Part shown: in pieces, positions 40,704 through 50,014 of the stretch | How positions within the stretch are numbered: the stretch's first letter is position 1 | Layout of the letters: the number at the start of each line of letters is the position of its first letter | NCBI RefSeq assembly: GCF_030066895.1 | Contig: NZ_JASJAV010000031.1 | Span: 1-60,017, forward strand | From: Breoghania sp. | GTDB taxonomy: Bacteria; Pseudomonadota; Alphaproteobacteria; Rhizobiales; Stappiaceae | Reading direction: 5' to 3' | Length of the DNA: 60,017 nt | Notes under the pieces: model-generated | What the model saw: only the letters and a program-made list of their open reading frames with translations | Told to the model about the DNA's origin: nothing | The model's database searches: none | Program-made: the position numbers and the translations under genes

Positions 40704-41723
40704 ATGAACGTCAGATACATCCGCAAGACTTTCGGCAGCGGGAACATCGGCCGCAGGACTTTCGGCCTCGCCCTTGGCACCGCCCTCGCCACCTCCTTGC
40801 TCGCCGGCTCGGCCTCCGCGGCCTCCGATTACAAGGGAGTGAAGTTCCTCAACATCGCCACGGCGACGACCGGCGGATCCTTCTATCCCGCGGGCATCGC
40901 GATCTCGAAGGTCATCAACGACAACATCAAGGTTCGCGCCTCCGCCCAGTCCTCCGCCGGTTCCGTCGCGAACACCGATCTGCTGCGCAACAACGAGGCG
41001 AATGTTGGCATTCTCCAGAGCAAGATCGCCAAGGACGCGATCGCCGGTACGGGCGCCTTCAAGGATCAGGGGCAGCTGAAGCTCCAGGTTCTGATGCCCC
41101 TGTTCATCAACGCCGACCACATGATCATCAACACCGGCAGCGGCATCGACGACATCAAGGACGTCAAGGGCAAGCGCTGGGCGGTCGACCGTGTCGGCTC
41201 CGGCACGCTGTCCTCGGCCAAGGACATCCTGGAATCCTTCGGCATCACCTTCGACGATATCAAGCCGCAGTATATCGACCAGAGCGAAGCGCTCTCCGGC
41301 GTGCAGAACGGCATGATCGACGGCGCGGAGCTGACCTCGGGCGTGCCCTTCTCGCAGCTGACCGAAACCATGATGTCGGCCAACGGCAAGGTGAAGGTCC
41401 TCGACCTGACCCCGGAAGAGCAGCAGCAGATCGTCAAGGCGACCGGCTGAAAGATCCCCTTCACCATCCCGGCCAAGACCTATCTCGGCCAGGACAAGGA
41501 CGTGCACACCGTCGCCCACATGTCGCTGGTGATGGTGCGTTCCGACTTCCCGCCGGACCTCGCCTATGACATCGTCTCCGCGCTCTTCGCGCACCTGCCT
41601 GAGCTGCAGCCATCCCACGGCGCGTTCAAGGCCTGAGGCCTGAAAAAGACCGCCGACGTGATCGACAACCTATCCCTGTCGATCAACCCCGGCACGAAGC
41701 GCTTCTTCGACGAACAGAAGTAG
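40704..41723 (+). pseudogene. TAXI-family TRAP transporter solute-binding protein with two in-frame TGA codons
   Basis: A periplasmic binding protein of the TAXI (TRAP-associated extracytoplasmic immunogenic) family. The signal peptide contains a twin-arginine-like GRRTFGLALG and ends ASA-AS. Family marks: LNIATATTGGSFYPAGIAIS, SAGSVANTDLLRNNEANVGI, WAVDRVGSGT and GELT-like DGAELTSGVP. The frame is free of indels over 339 codons but has TGA at 41448-41450 (in ATG-x-KIPF) and 41634-41636 (in FKA-x-GLKK), both where Trp is expected. The proper stop is TAG at 41721. Without suppression the product is cut at residue 248. It lies upstream of its permease gene. Confidence 0.85.
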
Positions 41724-41742
41724 GTCCTTCCCGCCAGCATGT

Positions 41743-41777
41743 GCCGCCGACCAGCCTGAAGCTTTCCGGTCGGCGGC
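41743..41777 (+). terminator. Hairpin between TRAP binding-protein and permease genes
   Basis: A perfect 10-bp inverted repeat (gccgccgacc / ggtcggcggc) with a 15-nt loop, 20 bp past the binding-protein stop. No T-run. Such stems often protect the upstream mRNA so that more binding protein than permease is made. Confidence 0.55.
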
Positions 41778-42054
41778 GACATGCTCAAGGGATCTATTTC
41801 GAGTGATTTTTCCGGGTTGAGGGCGACTTCGCCTGATCCCGGGACGCTCCGAGAAGACGTCCCTGCCACGTCGATATTTCGGGCTCCCCCGAAAGCGGCG
41901 CGGCAGCGGACGACCCGGTTCCGGCTCCCGCAAGAGCTCCGCCCCACACGGTGAGATCACCGTACAGCGGACGCATTCCTCCCCTTCGAGATGGCGGGGC
42001 AAGATGGCGGGGGCCTGCTTGTTTTCCAAAGAAAGGTCGATAGGCGTGCCCGAG
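41778..42054. other. Leader region of the TRAP permease gene
   Basis: No separate gene. The permease frame is open from 42004, but family similarity begins later, so part of this may be untranslated leader. Nothing else recognised. Confidence 0.35.
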
Positions 42055-44012
42055 ATGGTTCGTGACTTCGTAAAGGGCGTGAGGCTTCCCAACGGCAGCG
42101 TCGGAGGGCGGAACCTGACAGGTGGTCAGGCTTTGCTCACCATTGTTCTCTGTCTTGTGTTTTCCGTCTTCGTCCTGGCGATCAACAGCGTCCTGCTGAT
42201 GGACCAGATGCACCGCAGCGGCGTCTTCGTCGCGCTGTTGCTGGCAATCCTGTTCCTGCTGTTCCCCGCGACGCCGAAATCACCGCGTGACAGATTCACG
42301 ACAATCGACTTCATCCTGGCGATCGCGGGTGCCGCGATCGGCCTCTACATCTATTTCCGCTATGAGACCTTCACCGGTGGCGCCTTCACAATATCGACGA
42401 CGGACTATGTCTTCGCGATCGGCGCGATCCTGCTGGCGCTCGAAGCGGGACGCCGGTCCATCGGCATCTGGATGTCGCTGCTCTCCATCGTGTTCTTCGC
42501 CTATGCTCTGTTCGGCGAATATGTGCCCGGCCCGTTCGGTCACTTCCCCATCGCCTGAACCCGTCTGGCAATGCGGATGTACATGGTCGACGAGGGCATG
42601 TTCGGCCAGACACTGCAGGTCGCCCAGTCCTATATCAGGCTCTTCGTCATCTTCGACTCGTTCCTGACCGTCATCGGCGCGTCGGAAATGCTGACCAATC
42701 TCGGCCTGTGCGTGTCCGGCTCCTATACGGGCGGACCGGCGAAGGTGTCGGTGCTGGCGAGCGACCTGACCGGCATGCTGAGTGGCACGGCCGCCGCCAA
42801 CGTGGCGACCACTGGCACGCTGACCATCCCGATGATGAAGCGCACCGACTTTTCGCCCGCCTTCGCAAGCGCGGTGGAATCCATCGCCTCCACGGGCGGC
42901 ATGCTGATGCCGCCGATCATGGGCGCCGCCGCCTTTCTGATGGCCGACTTCACCCAGACCCCCTACTCCACCATCATGCTGGCCGCCGTGCTGCCGGCGC
43001 CCTTCTATTACGGCTCACTGCTCTTCGTCGTGCATCCGCGCGCCGTGCGGCAGGGGATCTCGGGGCTGCCGAAGTCGGAAATCCCGAATTTCCTGACGGT
43101 CATCAAGACGCGCGGCCACCTGCTGCTGCCGATCATCGTCTTCGTCTACCTGCTGATGTCCGGCAGCACGCCGACCTATTCGGCGGTTCTGTCGATCGGC
43201 GTGGCGATTGCCGCAAGTTTCCTGCGCCGCAACACGTGGATGACACCGCGCAAGTTACTCGACGCGCTGGTGCTGGGCGCGATCGCGACGGTCGCCGTGG
43301 GCACGGCGTGCCTGGTGGCGGGCTTCATCGTCGGCGTCGTTTCCATGACTGGCGTGGCGCAGGTGCTGACGATGTATATCGACACCCTGTCGGGCGGCTA
43401 CCTATTCCCTGCCCTGTTTATCACGACCTTCGCCGCCATTCTGCTGAGCTGCGCGCTGCCGGCGACCGCCGTCTACATCGTCGCCGCGGTGACCGTCGCC
43501 CCGGTGCTGGTGGCGATGGGGGCGGACCTCTTGTCGGCCCACTTCTTCGTCTTCTACTTCGGCGTCCTATCGAACATCACGCCGCCGATCGCCATCGCCT
43601 GCTTCACGGCCGCCGGCATCGCGGCGGAAGGGTCGATGAAGATCGCCCTGCATTCGCTGCGGCTCGCGCTGCCGGCTTTCATCCTGCCGTTCGTGCTGAT
43701 CTACCACCCAGCTCTTTTGATGATCAACGCGCAGCCGCTGAACGTGGTCGAGATCGCCGTGATCGTTGCCTTCGGCACCGCCTGCTATGTGATCGCCGCC
43801 GAAGGCGTTCTGGTCACCCGCCTGGGCGTTCTCTCGCGGCTCACCTTCGGTGCGGTCGCGGTGCTTTGCCTCGTGATCCAGGACAATGCGATCGGCCTCG
43901 TGGCCTGCGTGCTGGCAGTCGTTCTCGGGGGGCGATCTACCTCCAGTCACACCGAGCAGCGCCCGTGGAAACGGAGATCGTGCCGACGACCCCGTGCACG
44001 AAAGAGGCCTAG
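42055..44012 (+). pseudogene. TRAP transporter fused permease (TAXI type), nonsense and frameshift
   Basis: A large multi-helix permease (~650 residues) that combines the small and large TRAP subunits, as is usual with TAXI binding proteins. Helices begin with ALLTIVLCLVFSVFVLAINS. TGA at 42556-42558 interrupts HFPIA-x-TRLAMRMYM, again where Trp fits. After it come GGPAKVSVLASDLTGMLSGT and NVATTGTLTIPMMKR, the core TRAP large-subunit motif, and FGVLSNITPPIAIACFTAAG. Near 43930 (G6 run) the frame shifts to the one that gives GAIYLQSHRAA and a stop at 44012. The start is uncertain: ATG 42055 is chosen, with 42004 possible. Substrate unknown; TAXI systems take up small carboxylates or amino acids. 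Confidence 0.83.
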
Positions 44013-44162
44013 GACACCCGATCTTCAAAGTCGCCAGCGTCCGGTTTCGGATGCCGGCGCGAATGCCCGGTTCGTAGCGGCTTCGCCCGCACCTCGTCGC
44101 GACATGGATGGTGAACCACGCCGCCGCGGCATTCTTTTCAAGTGATCGGAAAGGATCTCGCA

Positions 44163-44952
44163 ATGAAAGCCGTATCCCTTTACAGCCCCTACGCCTGGCG
44201 TGGCCGTATCGGGCTGGTCGTGCCGTCCACCAACACGGTCAACGAGCCCGAATTCTACCGCATGGCGCCGGAAGGCATCGGCATCTACACCGCCCACGCG
44301 CTGCTGCTGGGCGCCGCCTCACACGACAGCTACAACGCGATGAAGAGAACATCGCCATCGCCGCAAAGCAGCTTGCGACGACCGAGGTTGACGTGATCGC
44401 CTTCGGCTGCACCTCCGGCAGCTTCATCTGCCCGGGCGACAGGATCGAGCGCACCATGCACGAGGCGACGGGTGCCCCGGCGGTGACGACCGCCTATTCC
44501 GTGCTCGCCGCCCTTAAGCACATGGGCATCACTAAGCTCTCCATGGGCACGCCCTATACCAACTTCGTCAACGAGGAGGAGATCGCCTTCCTCGCCAAGA
44601 ACGGGATCGAGGTGGTGAAGTTGCACAGCCTGCAGCTCGGCGAGACGCAGGAAGAGCGCCGCAGCATCGGCCGCGTGCCGCCAGAAGCCGCCTATCGCAT
44701 GTGCCGGATGATCGACCATCCGGATGCGCAGGCGATCTTCCTGAGCTGCACCAATCTCGCGACCATCGAGATCATCGAGGAGCTGGAGCGCGATCTCGGC
44801 AAGCCGGTGACACCTCCAATCAGGCGACCTTCTGGCGTTGCCTGCAGATGATCGGCGACCGCCAGCCGATCGAAGGTTACGGCCGACTACTCGCCGAGCC
44901 CCGCGAACCGGCGACCTTCACGCCGAGCCAACCCGCCGCAGCCGCCGAATAA
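44163..44952 (+). pseudogene. Maleate isomerase/Asp-Glu racemase family protein, two frameshifts
   Basis: A cytosolic cofactor-independent isomerase of the maleate cis-trans isomerase / arylmalonate decarboxylase group. From ATG 44163: RIGLVVPSTNTVNEPEFYRM (the family N-terminus with the Ser-Thr-Asn-Thr loop). After a shift near 44340 comes DVIAFGCTSGSFICPGD, with the first catalytic Cys, and IFLSCTNLATIEIIEEL, with the second. After a shift near 44815 comes NQATFWRCLQMIG, and the gene ends at 44952. Joined length ~262 residues, normal. Both cysteines are kept. It is transcribed with the TAXI-TRAP genes, so its substrate may be what they import, such as a C4 dicarboxylate or an amino-acid derivative. 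Confidence 0.82.
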
Positions 44953-44980
44953 TCACTTTCAACGAAAAGTCCTGCCTGAC

Positions 44981-45784
44981 ATGCGTATGGAATTGCAGCC
45001 CTATTCGGCGATCGCCGAATACCTGAAGAAAGAGCACACGATCCTCATCCCCGTGGGCGCGGCGGAACAGTACGGCCCACACCTGGCGACCGGCACGGAA
45101 CTGAAGATCGTGGAACAGATCGCGCGCGATGCGGGCGAGAAGAACGGTTTCGCCGTGACGCCGGTCATCCCCTTCAACTACTCCCACATGTTCCTCGACT
45201 ATCCCGGCACAATGTCGATCAACACGAAAACGGTCGAGAATTATGTGAGCCAGATGGCGCACGGTCTCGCCAAGCAGGGCTTCCGCCACTTCCTGTTCGT
45301 CAACATCCATGCCGGTTCGCTCGGGCCGCTTGAGAGCGTGAGCCGCTCGCTGCGCGCCAAGTGGGGCTGCGTCGGCGGCCTGATCGACGTTTTCTCCATC
45401 ATGCGCGACGTGGCCGAGGTCACGTACGAGATCAAGCAGCTCCCGACCGGCCATGCCTCGGAGGTGGTGACCTCGGTGGCGCTGCACATGGCGCCGGAGA
45501 TGATGTTCATGGACCGCGCGGTCGCCCCGCCGGTGCTACGTCCCTTCGTCGACAGCGTGCGCACTGTCTCCAGCAGCAAGGTCGCGCTAGGCGCCTCCAC
45601 CTTCCAGGTCTTCAGCGACATTTCCGACTACACGCCGCTCGGCATGCAGGGCGATCCGTCCGCCGCCACCGCCGAGAAGAGCAAGGTGATCTACGAGAGC
45701 GCCCTTAACTACATCGCGGAAGCTGCGACCAAGTTCTCCGGGATGATTCTCGATCCGAAACTGGCCGCAGAGGCTGCGGAATAA
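44981..45784 (+). CDS. Creatininase-family amidohydrolase
   Basis: An intact 267-residue protein of the creatininase/FAPy deformylase superfamily, metal-dependent hydrolases of cyclic or linear amides. Visible family regions: LIPVGAAEQYGPHLATGTEL (metal ligands Glu and His; the usual Asp is Glu), FLFVNIHAGSLGPLES (normally NxHGGN), and TGHASEVVTSVAL (GHAG-ET-like). The ligand set departs somewhat from creatininase itself, so the specific reaction cannot be named. It is 28 bp downstream of the isomerase gene, last in the TRAP operon, and ends at a hairpin. It is the only intact gene of that operon. Confidence 0.8.
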   Translation: MRMELQPYSAIAEYLKKEHTILIPVGAAEQYGPHLATGTELKIVEQIARDAGEKNGFAVTPVIPFNYSHMFLDYPGTMSINTKTVENYVSQMAHGLAKQGFRHFLFVNIHAGSLGPLESVSRSLRAKWGCVGGLIDVFSIMRDVAEVTYEIKQLPTGHASEVVTSVALHMAPEMMFMDRAVAPPVLRPFVDSVRTVSSSKVALGASTFQVFSDISDYTPLGMQGDPSAATAEKSKVIYESALNYIAEAATKFSGMILDPKLAAEAAE

Positions 45785-46088
45785 AAGCGTTCCCCCGGCC
45801 CCCTTCGGGTTCGGCCGGGGACATGCGAACAGACAAAAGAAAGGGGGCCCAGCGGCCCACTTTTAAGTTTTCAGCGCTGTCTCTTCGCAGACCACGTGCA
45901 GGCTAGATCTGCTCCCTCTCGCGAGAGGAAAGGATTGGGGTGAGAGGTGTCGGGCTCTCGTGGATACGGAGAGCACGTCCCCATCACCGGGCGCATACGC
46001 GCTGACCTCTCCCCATCGGAGAGGAGCTTGCGTTCCGGACACAACCGAGGATCAGAATATGAAACGCTCCTGATCCCTCAGGATGCCC
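45785..46088. repeat. Convergent intergenic region with palindromic repeats
   Basis: After the terminator hairpin, 45907-46030 contains REP-like units: ccctctcgcgagagg near 45911-45925 and, inverted and spaced by about 80 bp, acctctccccatcggagagg near 46005-46024. The pattern (ggattggggtgagaggtg) is common in alphaproteobacterial intergenic repeats. No gene. Confidence 0.6.
45793..45820 (+). terminator. Terminator-like hairpin after the creatininase gene
   Basis: An 8-bp GC stem (ccccggcc / ggccgggg) with an inner ccc/ggg pair in the loop, starting 8 bp past the stop codon at 45784. It lacks a T-run. It lies between convergent operons. Confidence 0.6.
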
Positions 46089-47180
46089 CTAAGGTTGCGG
46101 CCAGGCGATAGCCGGATTGGCGAAGAGCGCGACGAGGGCGGCGAGGCCTGCGTCGAAGTCTTCCAGCTCCATGTGTTCATCCGGGTTGTGGCTACCGTTC
46201 TCGTTGCGCAGAAACAGCATCACGGACGGGACACCGGCAAGGGCGAAGGTCCCGGCCTCGCTCGCCATCACCCGCGAAGGCACCTTCGCGCTTTCGCAGG
46301 CCGCGCTCATCATCGCCACGAGACGTTCGTCCATGAGCGCGGGCGTACTGCCCGATTTCTCGCCCCACTCGAAGCACGTTCCGGTCTCTTCGGCGATCGC
46401 GCCCGCCGTGGTCATCAGCTCGCGCTCGAAGCGCTCGAGCGTTTCCACCTCGGCCGAACGCATGTCGAGACAGAGATCGACGTGACCCGACACTTTCGAA
46501 AAGGAATGCTGCTCGGGATCGGTTCCGATCTTGCCGAAGGTGACGACGAGATCGCCGCCGTCCTGCTCGATCCGATCCCAGATCTTCGAGGCTTTCGTGA
46601 TCAGCTTGGCGCTCGCCTGAACCGCATCGCGGCGCAGCTTCTGGGGCATGGCGCCGGAATGCGAATATTCGCCGATGCAGCGCGCGTCACGATAGCGGAA
46701 GCTGCCGCGGATACCGCTGACGACGCCGAGCGGAAGTCCTTTGCTCAGGAGTGCCGGGGCCTGTTCGATATGCGGCTCCAGATTAGGCGACGATGGTCGC
46801 AGGATCGAGAAAGGTCTTGCCGCGTGCAACAGCCGCCGCATCGAAGCCGGAAGCGTCGATATGCGCGCCGAGCATTTCCCCGTCATCCGACCGTGTGACG
46901 CTGGTCAGCACGTCCGGATCAAGCAGGTCGAGCGCCATCTTGGAGCCGATATAGCTGTGCGGGAACCAGCAGCTTTCCTCCGCGCGCAGGCAGGCAACCG
47001 TCAGGTCGAAGGGCGGACGGGTTCCGCTCTCGGCAAAGTGGCGCTGGAGGGCCACGCCGAGGATCACGCCGACCGCACCATCGTAGTTGCTGCCGTGGGG
47101 CACGGAATCCAGATGCGATCCGAGAGATCGGCCAGCATCTGGTGGCCCAGACTGGCGGCCGAGCTCAACGGGTCAAACAT
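46089..47180 (-). pseudogene. M20-family amidase (hydantoinase/carbamoylase type), 5'-truncated and frameshifted
   Basis: A zinc amidohydrolase of the N-carbamoyl-amino-acid/allantoate amidohydrolase family. The N-terminal ~70 residues are missing: remaining sequence begins only 13 bp from the aldolase stop, already close to the metal-binding GSHLDSVPHGSNYDG, which lies in a second frame. Shifts occur near 47110 and 46785 (before NLEPHIEQAPALL, the family's ELHIEQG motif). The rest reads cleanly: EYSHSGAMPQKLRRDA (dimerisation/catalytic His), VDLCLDMRS, FALAGVPSVMLFLRNENGSH (late metal ligand His). It would hydrolyse a carbamoyl or amide bond. The deletion probably also removed the spacer to the aldolase gene. 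Confidence 0.82.
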
Positions 47181-47193
47181 GTTCGAGCTTGCC

Positions 47194-47970
47194 TCAGGCA
47201 CGACCGCCGACCTTGCGCAGTGCGCGGGCAGCGTTGATGACCATGGCCGCGTCGTTCTGGTAGGGGATCCAGCGCGCGTCCTTCTCGAACCACTTCGCCG
47301 CCATGTCCGGGTTCTGTGCGGAAAGCTCGAACTCGACGCCCACCTCACGGCACTTGGCGAAGACTTCTTCGTAGGCTTCCAGCAGCACCGGGGCCTGCAT
47401 GTCGCCCGGCACGCCCAAATCCTGCGAAAAATCGTCGAAGCCGATCATGATGCAGTCGAGGCCGTCGACCTTCAGAATCTCGTCGAGATTGTCAATCGAC
47501 TTGCGGGTCTCGGCCATGGCGATGCTCAGCGTCTCAGCATTGAGGTGCGAGATGATCTCGTTTGCCGGAGCGACTGCGTAGTCCGTGTGGGGGCCCTTGA
47601 GGTTCATCGGGCGATTGCCGCGCGGATAGTACTTGGTCGCGGTGATGATCGCGTCGAGCTGTTCGGCGGTGTCGATGGAGAGAAGCAGCAGGCCCTGCGC
47701 ACCCGCATCGAGCGGGCGGGTCAGGCCATGCGGCTTCATGGTGCCCACCGGACGCACGATCGGCGTCAGGCCGCATTCGCGCGCCAGCATGGCGAGGCGG
47801 CCGACCGTCTCGAACGAGAAATCGGTGTGCTCCATCTCAATGATGACGAAGTCGAAGCCGGCGGAGGCCAGGATCTTGACCACGCGCGGATGCGGGCAAA
47901 GCGTGATCCAGGTGCCGAAACCGGGCTTGCCTTCGCGCCACAGCGCCTTCAGGAGATTGCTCTTGATCAT
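47194..47970 (-). CDS. HpcH/HpaI-family aldolase
   Basis: A 258-residue class II pyruvate aldolase, which typically cleaves 4-hydroxy-2-oxoacids to pyruvate or a related keto acid plus an aldehyde. Visible: GFGTWITLCPHPRVVKILAS, DFVIIEMEHTDFSFETV (the catalytic His segment), IVRPVG, the GAQGLLLLSID strand, AMAETRKSIDNLDEIL (metal-binding Glu) and IMIGFDDFSQDLGVPGD (metal-binding Asp). The gene itself is intact from ATG 47970. The upstream dehydrogenase has no stop and runs into it in the same frame, so it may also be made as a fusion. It belongs to a minus-strand catabolic operon with the dehydrogenase, deacetylase-like and amidase genes. Confidence 0.85.
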   Translation of the reverse strand: MIKSNLLKALWREGKPGFGTWITLCPHPRVVKILASAGFDFVIIEMEHTDFSFETVGRLAMLARECGLTPIVRPVGTMKPHGLTRPLDAGAQGLLLLSIDTAEQLDAIITATKYYPRGNRPMNLKGPHTDYAVAPANEIISHLNAETLSIAMAETRKSIDNLDEILKVDGLDCIMIGFDDFSQDLGVPGDMQAPVLLEAYEEVFAKCREVGVEFELSAQNPDMAAKWFEKDARWIPYQNDAAMVINAARALRKVGGRA

Positions 47971-48993
47971 TTCAGGTACTTTCAAGGTGGGGGAGACGAA
48001 AGGACAAAAGGACGGATCACGCCCCGTGCGGCATTCGTCCCAGACGGTGGGGTTCACCAGATATTCGGGGCGCCGGCCGTTCAGCACGTCGACCACAGCG
48101 CCCGCGACCTGTAACGCGGTCCGACACATGGCCTCTTTCGTGGCGCCGCCGATATGGTGAGACAGCAGAACGCCCTCGCAGGCCGTATAGGGGTGGTCGG
48201 CGGGGAGAGGCTCGGTGTCGAAGACATCCATCGCGGCACCGCGCAGATGGCCAGAATTGACCGCCGCAATCAGCGCTTCGGTATCGACGAGCGCGCCGCG
48301 CGCGGTGTTGATGAGGACCGCGCCCTTCTTCATCGCGGCAAGGCGCCCGGCATCGAAGCTGCCGCGCGTGCGATCGTTCAGCACCTGGTGCAGGGAGACG
48401 AAATCCGCCTCGCCGAGGGCTATATTGATATCGGGCGCGGGCACGAAACCGGCGGCCTCGATATCGGCAGCGGGCACGCTCGGTGAATGGACGAGGACGC
48501 GCATACCGAAGGCGGCGGATGCAATCTCGGCCGTCCGGCGGCCGATGCGGTCGAAACCGACGATCAGTAGCGTGGTCTCGTTCAGTTCCCGTAAATCGCG
48601 GGTGTAGCGATAGTCGAAGCGGCCCTCGCAGACCGCGCTGTCGGCCTCGCGCACCCCCTTGGAGATCGCCATCATGTGCGCGATCACGAGTTCAGCGACC
48701 AACTGCACATTGCCGTAGGAGGTGAATGCCACGGGCAGGCCGATCGACGTCGCATAGTCCACGTCGACCGGGTCGACGCCGATGCCGTGATTGCCGATAA
48801 CCTGGAGCTTTTCCGCGCCCTGCATGGCCGCAGGATTGAGCCCGGCATTGCGGGTGATCGCGGCATCCATGTCGACGATTTCGCGGGCGACCGTCTCCAT
48901 GTCGTGGGCACTGGCGTGAACCACCTCGATGCCGGCCTCCTCCAGCAGTTTTTCACCGGCAGGATGGATCGGCTGGATGATCAGGCACTTCAT
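47971..48993 (-). CDS. D-2-hydroxyacid dehydrogenase (SerA-like), fused in frame to the aldolase
   Basis: An NAD-dependent D-isomer-specific 2-hydroxyacid dehydrogenase from ATG 48993. Catalytic residues are present: the Arg in NTARGALVDTEALI, the Glu in DVFDTEPLP and the His in LLSHHIGGAT. The coenzyme motif, normally GLGRIG, reads GFDRIG, losing a glycine by a GGC to GAC change. No stop codon occurs after NPTVWDECRTG. Reading continues through ~20 residues into the aldolase ATG. A one-base shift there would give a TGA, so the readthrough is probably a late frameshift and not a designed fusion. The start overlaps the end of the upstream deacetylase-like gene. Activity is doubtful. Confidence 0.78.
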
Positions 48994-49905
48994 GCCACGG
49001 CTTCCTTCTTTTCTGATTTTTCGACCTGCGTCGCGAGGGCGACCGCCTCCTCGCAACCGACGAACTGGCCGCGCGCCTTGGGAATGAATTCGAGGAACTG
49101 GCAATAACGCTTCAGCCAGTCCGGCTTTCCGAAGGATGCGGTGTGGAACAGGCAATGGACGGACCTGCGCCCGATCCTCACGCTCCGCACGATCGAGGAT
49201 CGTGTTCCAGATGCGCTTCAGGTTATCGAGCTCGGACATCTCCACATGCAGGATGTTGCCGTAAACGGAGCCCTCGCCGTCGGAGCCCATCGGCACCTCG
49301 ACGACGGACGAGGCGGACTAACCCGACCAGTCGGCGCGCGGATCCTCGGGCAGATAGGAGGCCGACAGCGGCGCCTTCGTCCACACCGCCTCGTGCTCGG
49401 GGAAATTCATGCCCGAGCAGCAGGAGAAGTCGGCATAGATCTCGTACTTGGCCAGTACCTCGTTCATAAACGGCGCATAGGCATAATGCCCGCCGCGATA
49501 GGCCACGGGGCGCAGCCCCGCATTGGAAAGGCGCTCGTAACAGTCGTGGAAAACCGTCTCGATGTGCTCGCGTTCCCCGAAACGCGTCTCCTCGCCCTTG
49601 ATCTCCTCGTGCAGATGCACGGCGATCTCGGCACCGCCGGAAATCGCATAGCTGTAGACGTCGAGGATCTCGCCTTCATAGAGGCCGCTTCGTCAGTAGG
49701 TGCCCGAGTGCGGCGTCAGCAGGAACTTGCCGTCGGTCATGTTGCGCAGCATGCCGGCAATATGGCGGGTGTCGCTGGTCGACTGCGGCACGTCGGGCGG
49801 ATCTACCTTGAAGTTCCTTCCGGGATCGAACGGCGCGAAAGTCAGCCAGTTTACGTCGATGACGGGAACGACATAGATGCGGGTTTCGGCGTCTTGCCAA
49901 CTCAT
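48990..49905 (-). pseudogene. Polysaccharide deacetylase (NodB-like) family protein, disrupted
   Basis: First gene of the minus-strand catabolic operon. From ATG 49905 (MSWQDAETRIYVVPVIDVNW) the frame carries TGA at ~49694 (in SGTY-x-RSGLYEG) and TAG at ~49320 (in DWSG-x-SASSVV), then a frameshift near 49180. The other frame completes HCLFHTASFGKPDWLKRY and ends KKEAVA over the dehydrogenase start. NodB-fold motifs: VIDVNW (Asp), AVHLHEEIKGEETRFG (His-x-His) and YRGGHYAYAPFMNEV. About 305 residues. Some members of this fold hydrolyse ureides (allantoinase PuuE), which would fit the amidase nearby, but that is inference. The TAG fits a CAG codon. Confidence 0.75.
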
Positions 49906-49990
49906 GTGCGACCTTCTATTTCCTCTGCGCTCGTTTGGCCGTTTTTTTCAGGAAAGGAAGCATGCAAGTGGGCTATTGCTCAGGCAAATC

Positions 49991-50014
49991 GATTAATGTA
50001 ATCAATTAATTGAT
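49991..50014. promoter_or_regulatory. LysR-type operator overlapping its own start codon
   Basis: Two adjoining perfect inverted repeats: gattaatgtaatc (49991-50003, GATTA-N3-TAATC) and ATCAATTAATTGAT (50001-50014). They lie in the divergent region between the deacetylase-like operon and lysR, and reach the lysR ATG at 50013. The T-N11-A format matches LysR boxes. Autorepression and control of the catabolic operon are inferred. Confidence 0.6.

Noticed and set aside
40704..42558. TGA recoded as tryptophan, or selenocysteine
   Set aside because: TGA ends many intact genes here (for example obgE and rlmH), TGG is used for Trp in the same genes, and TAG/TAA stops occur inside other genes at Gln positions. 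Nonsense mutation explains all of them more simply.
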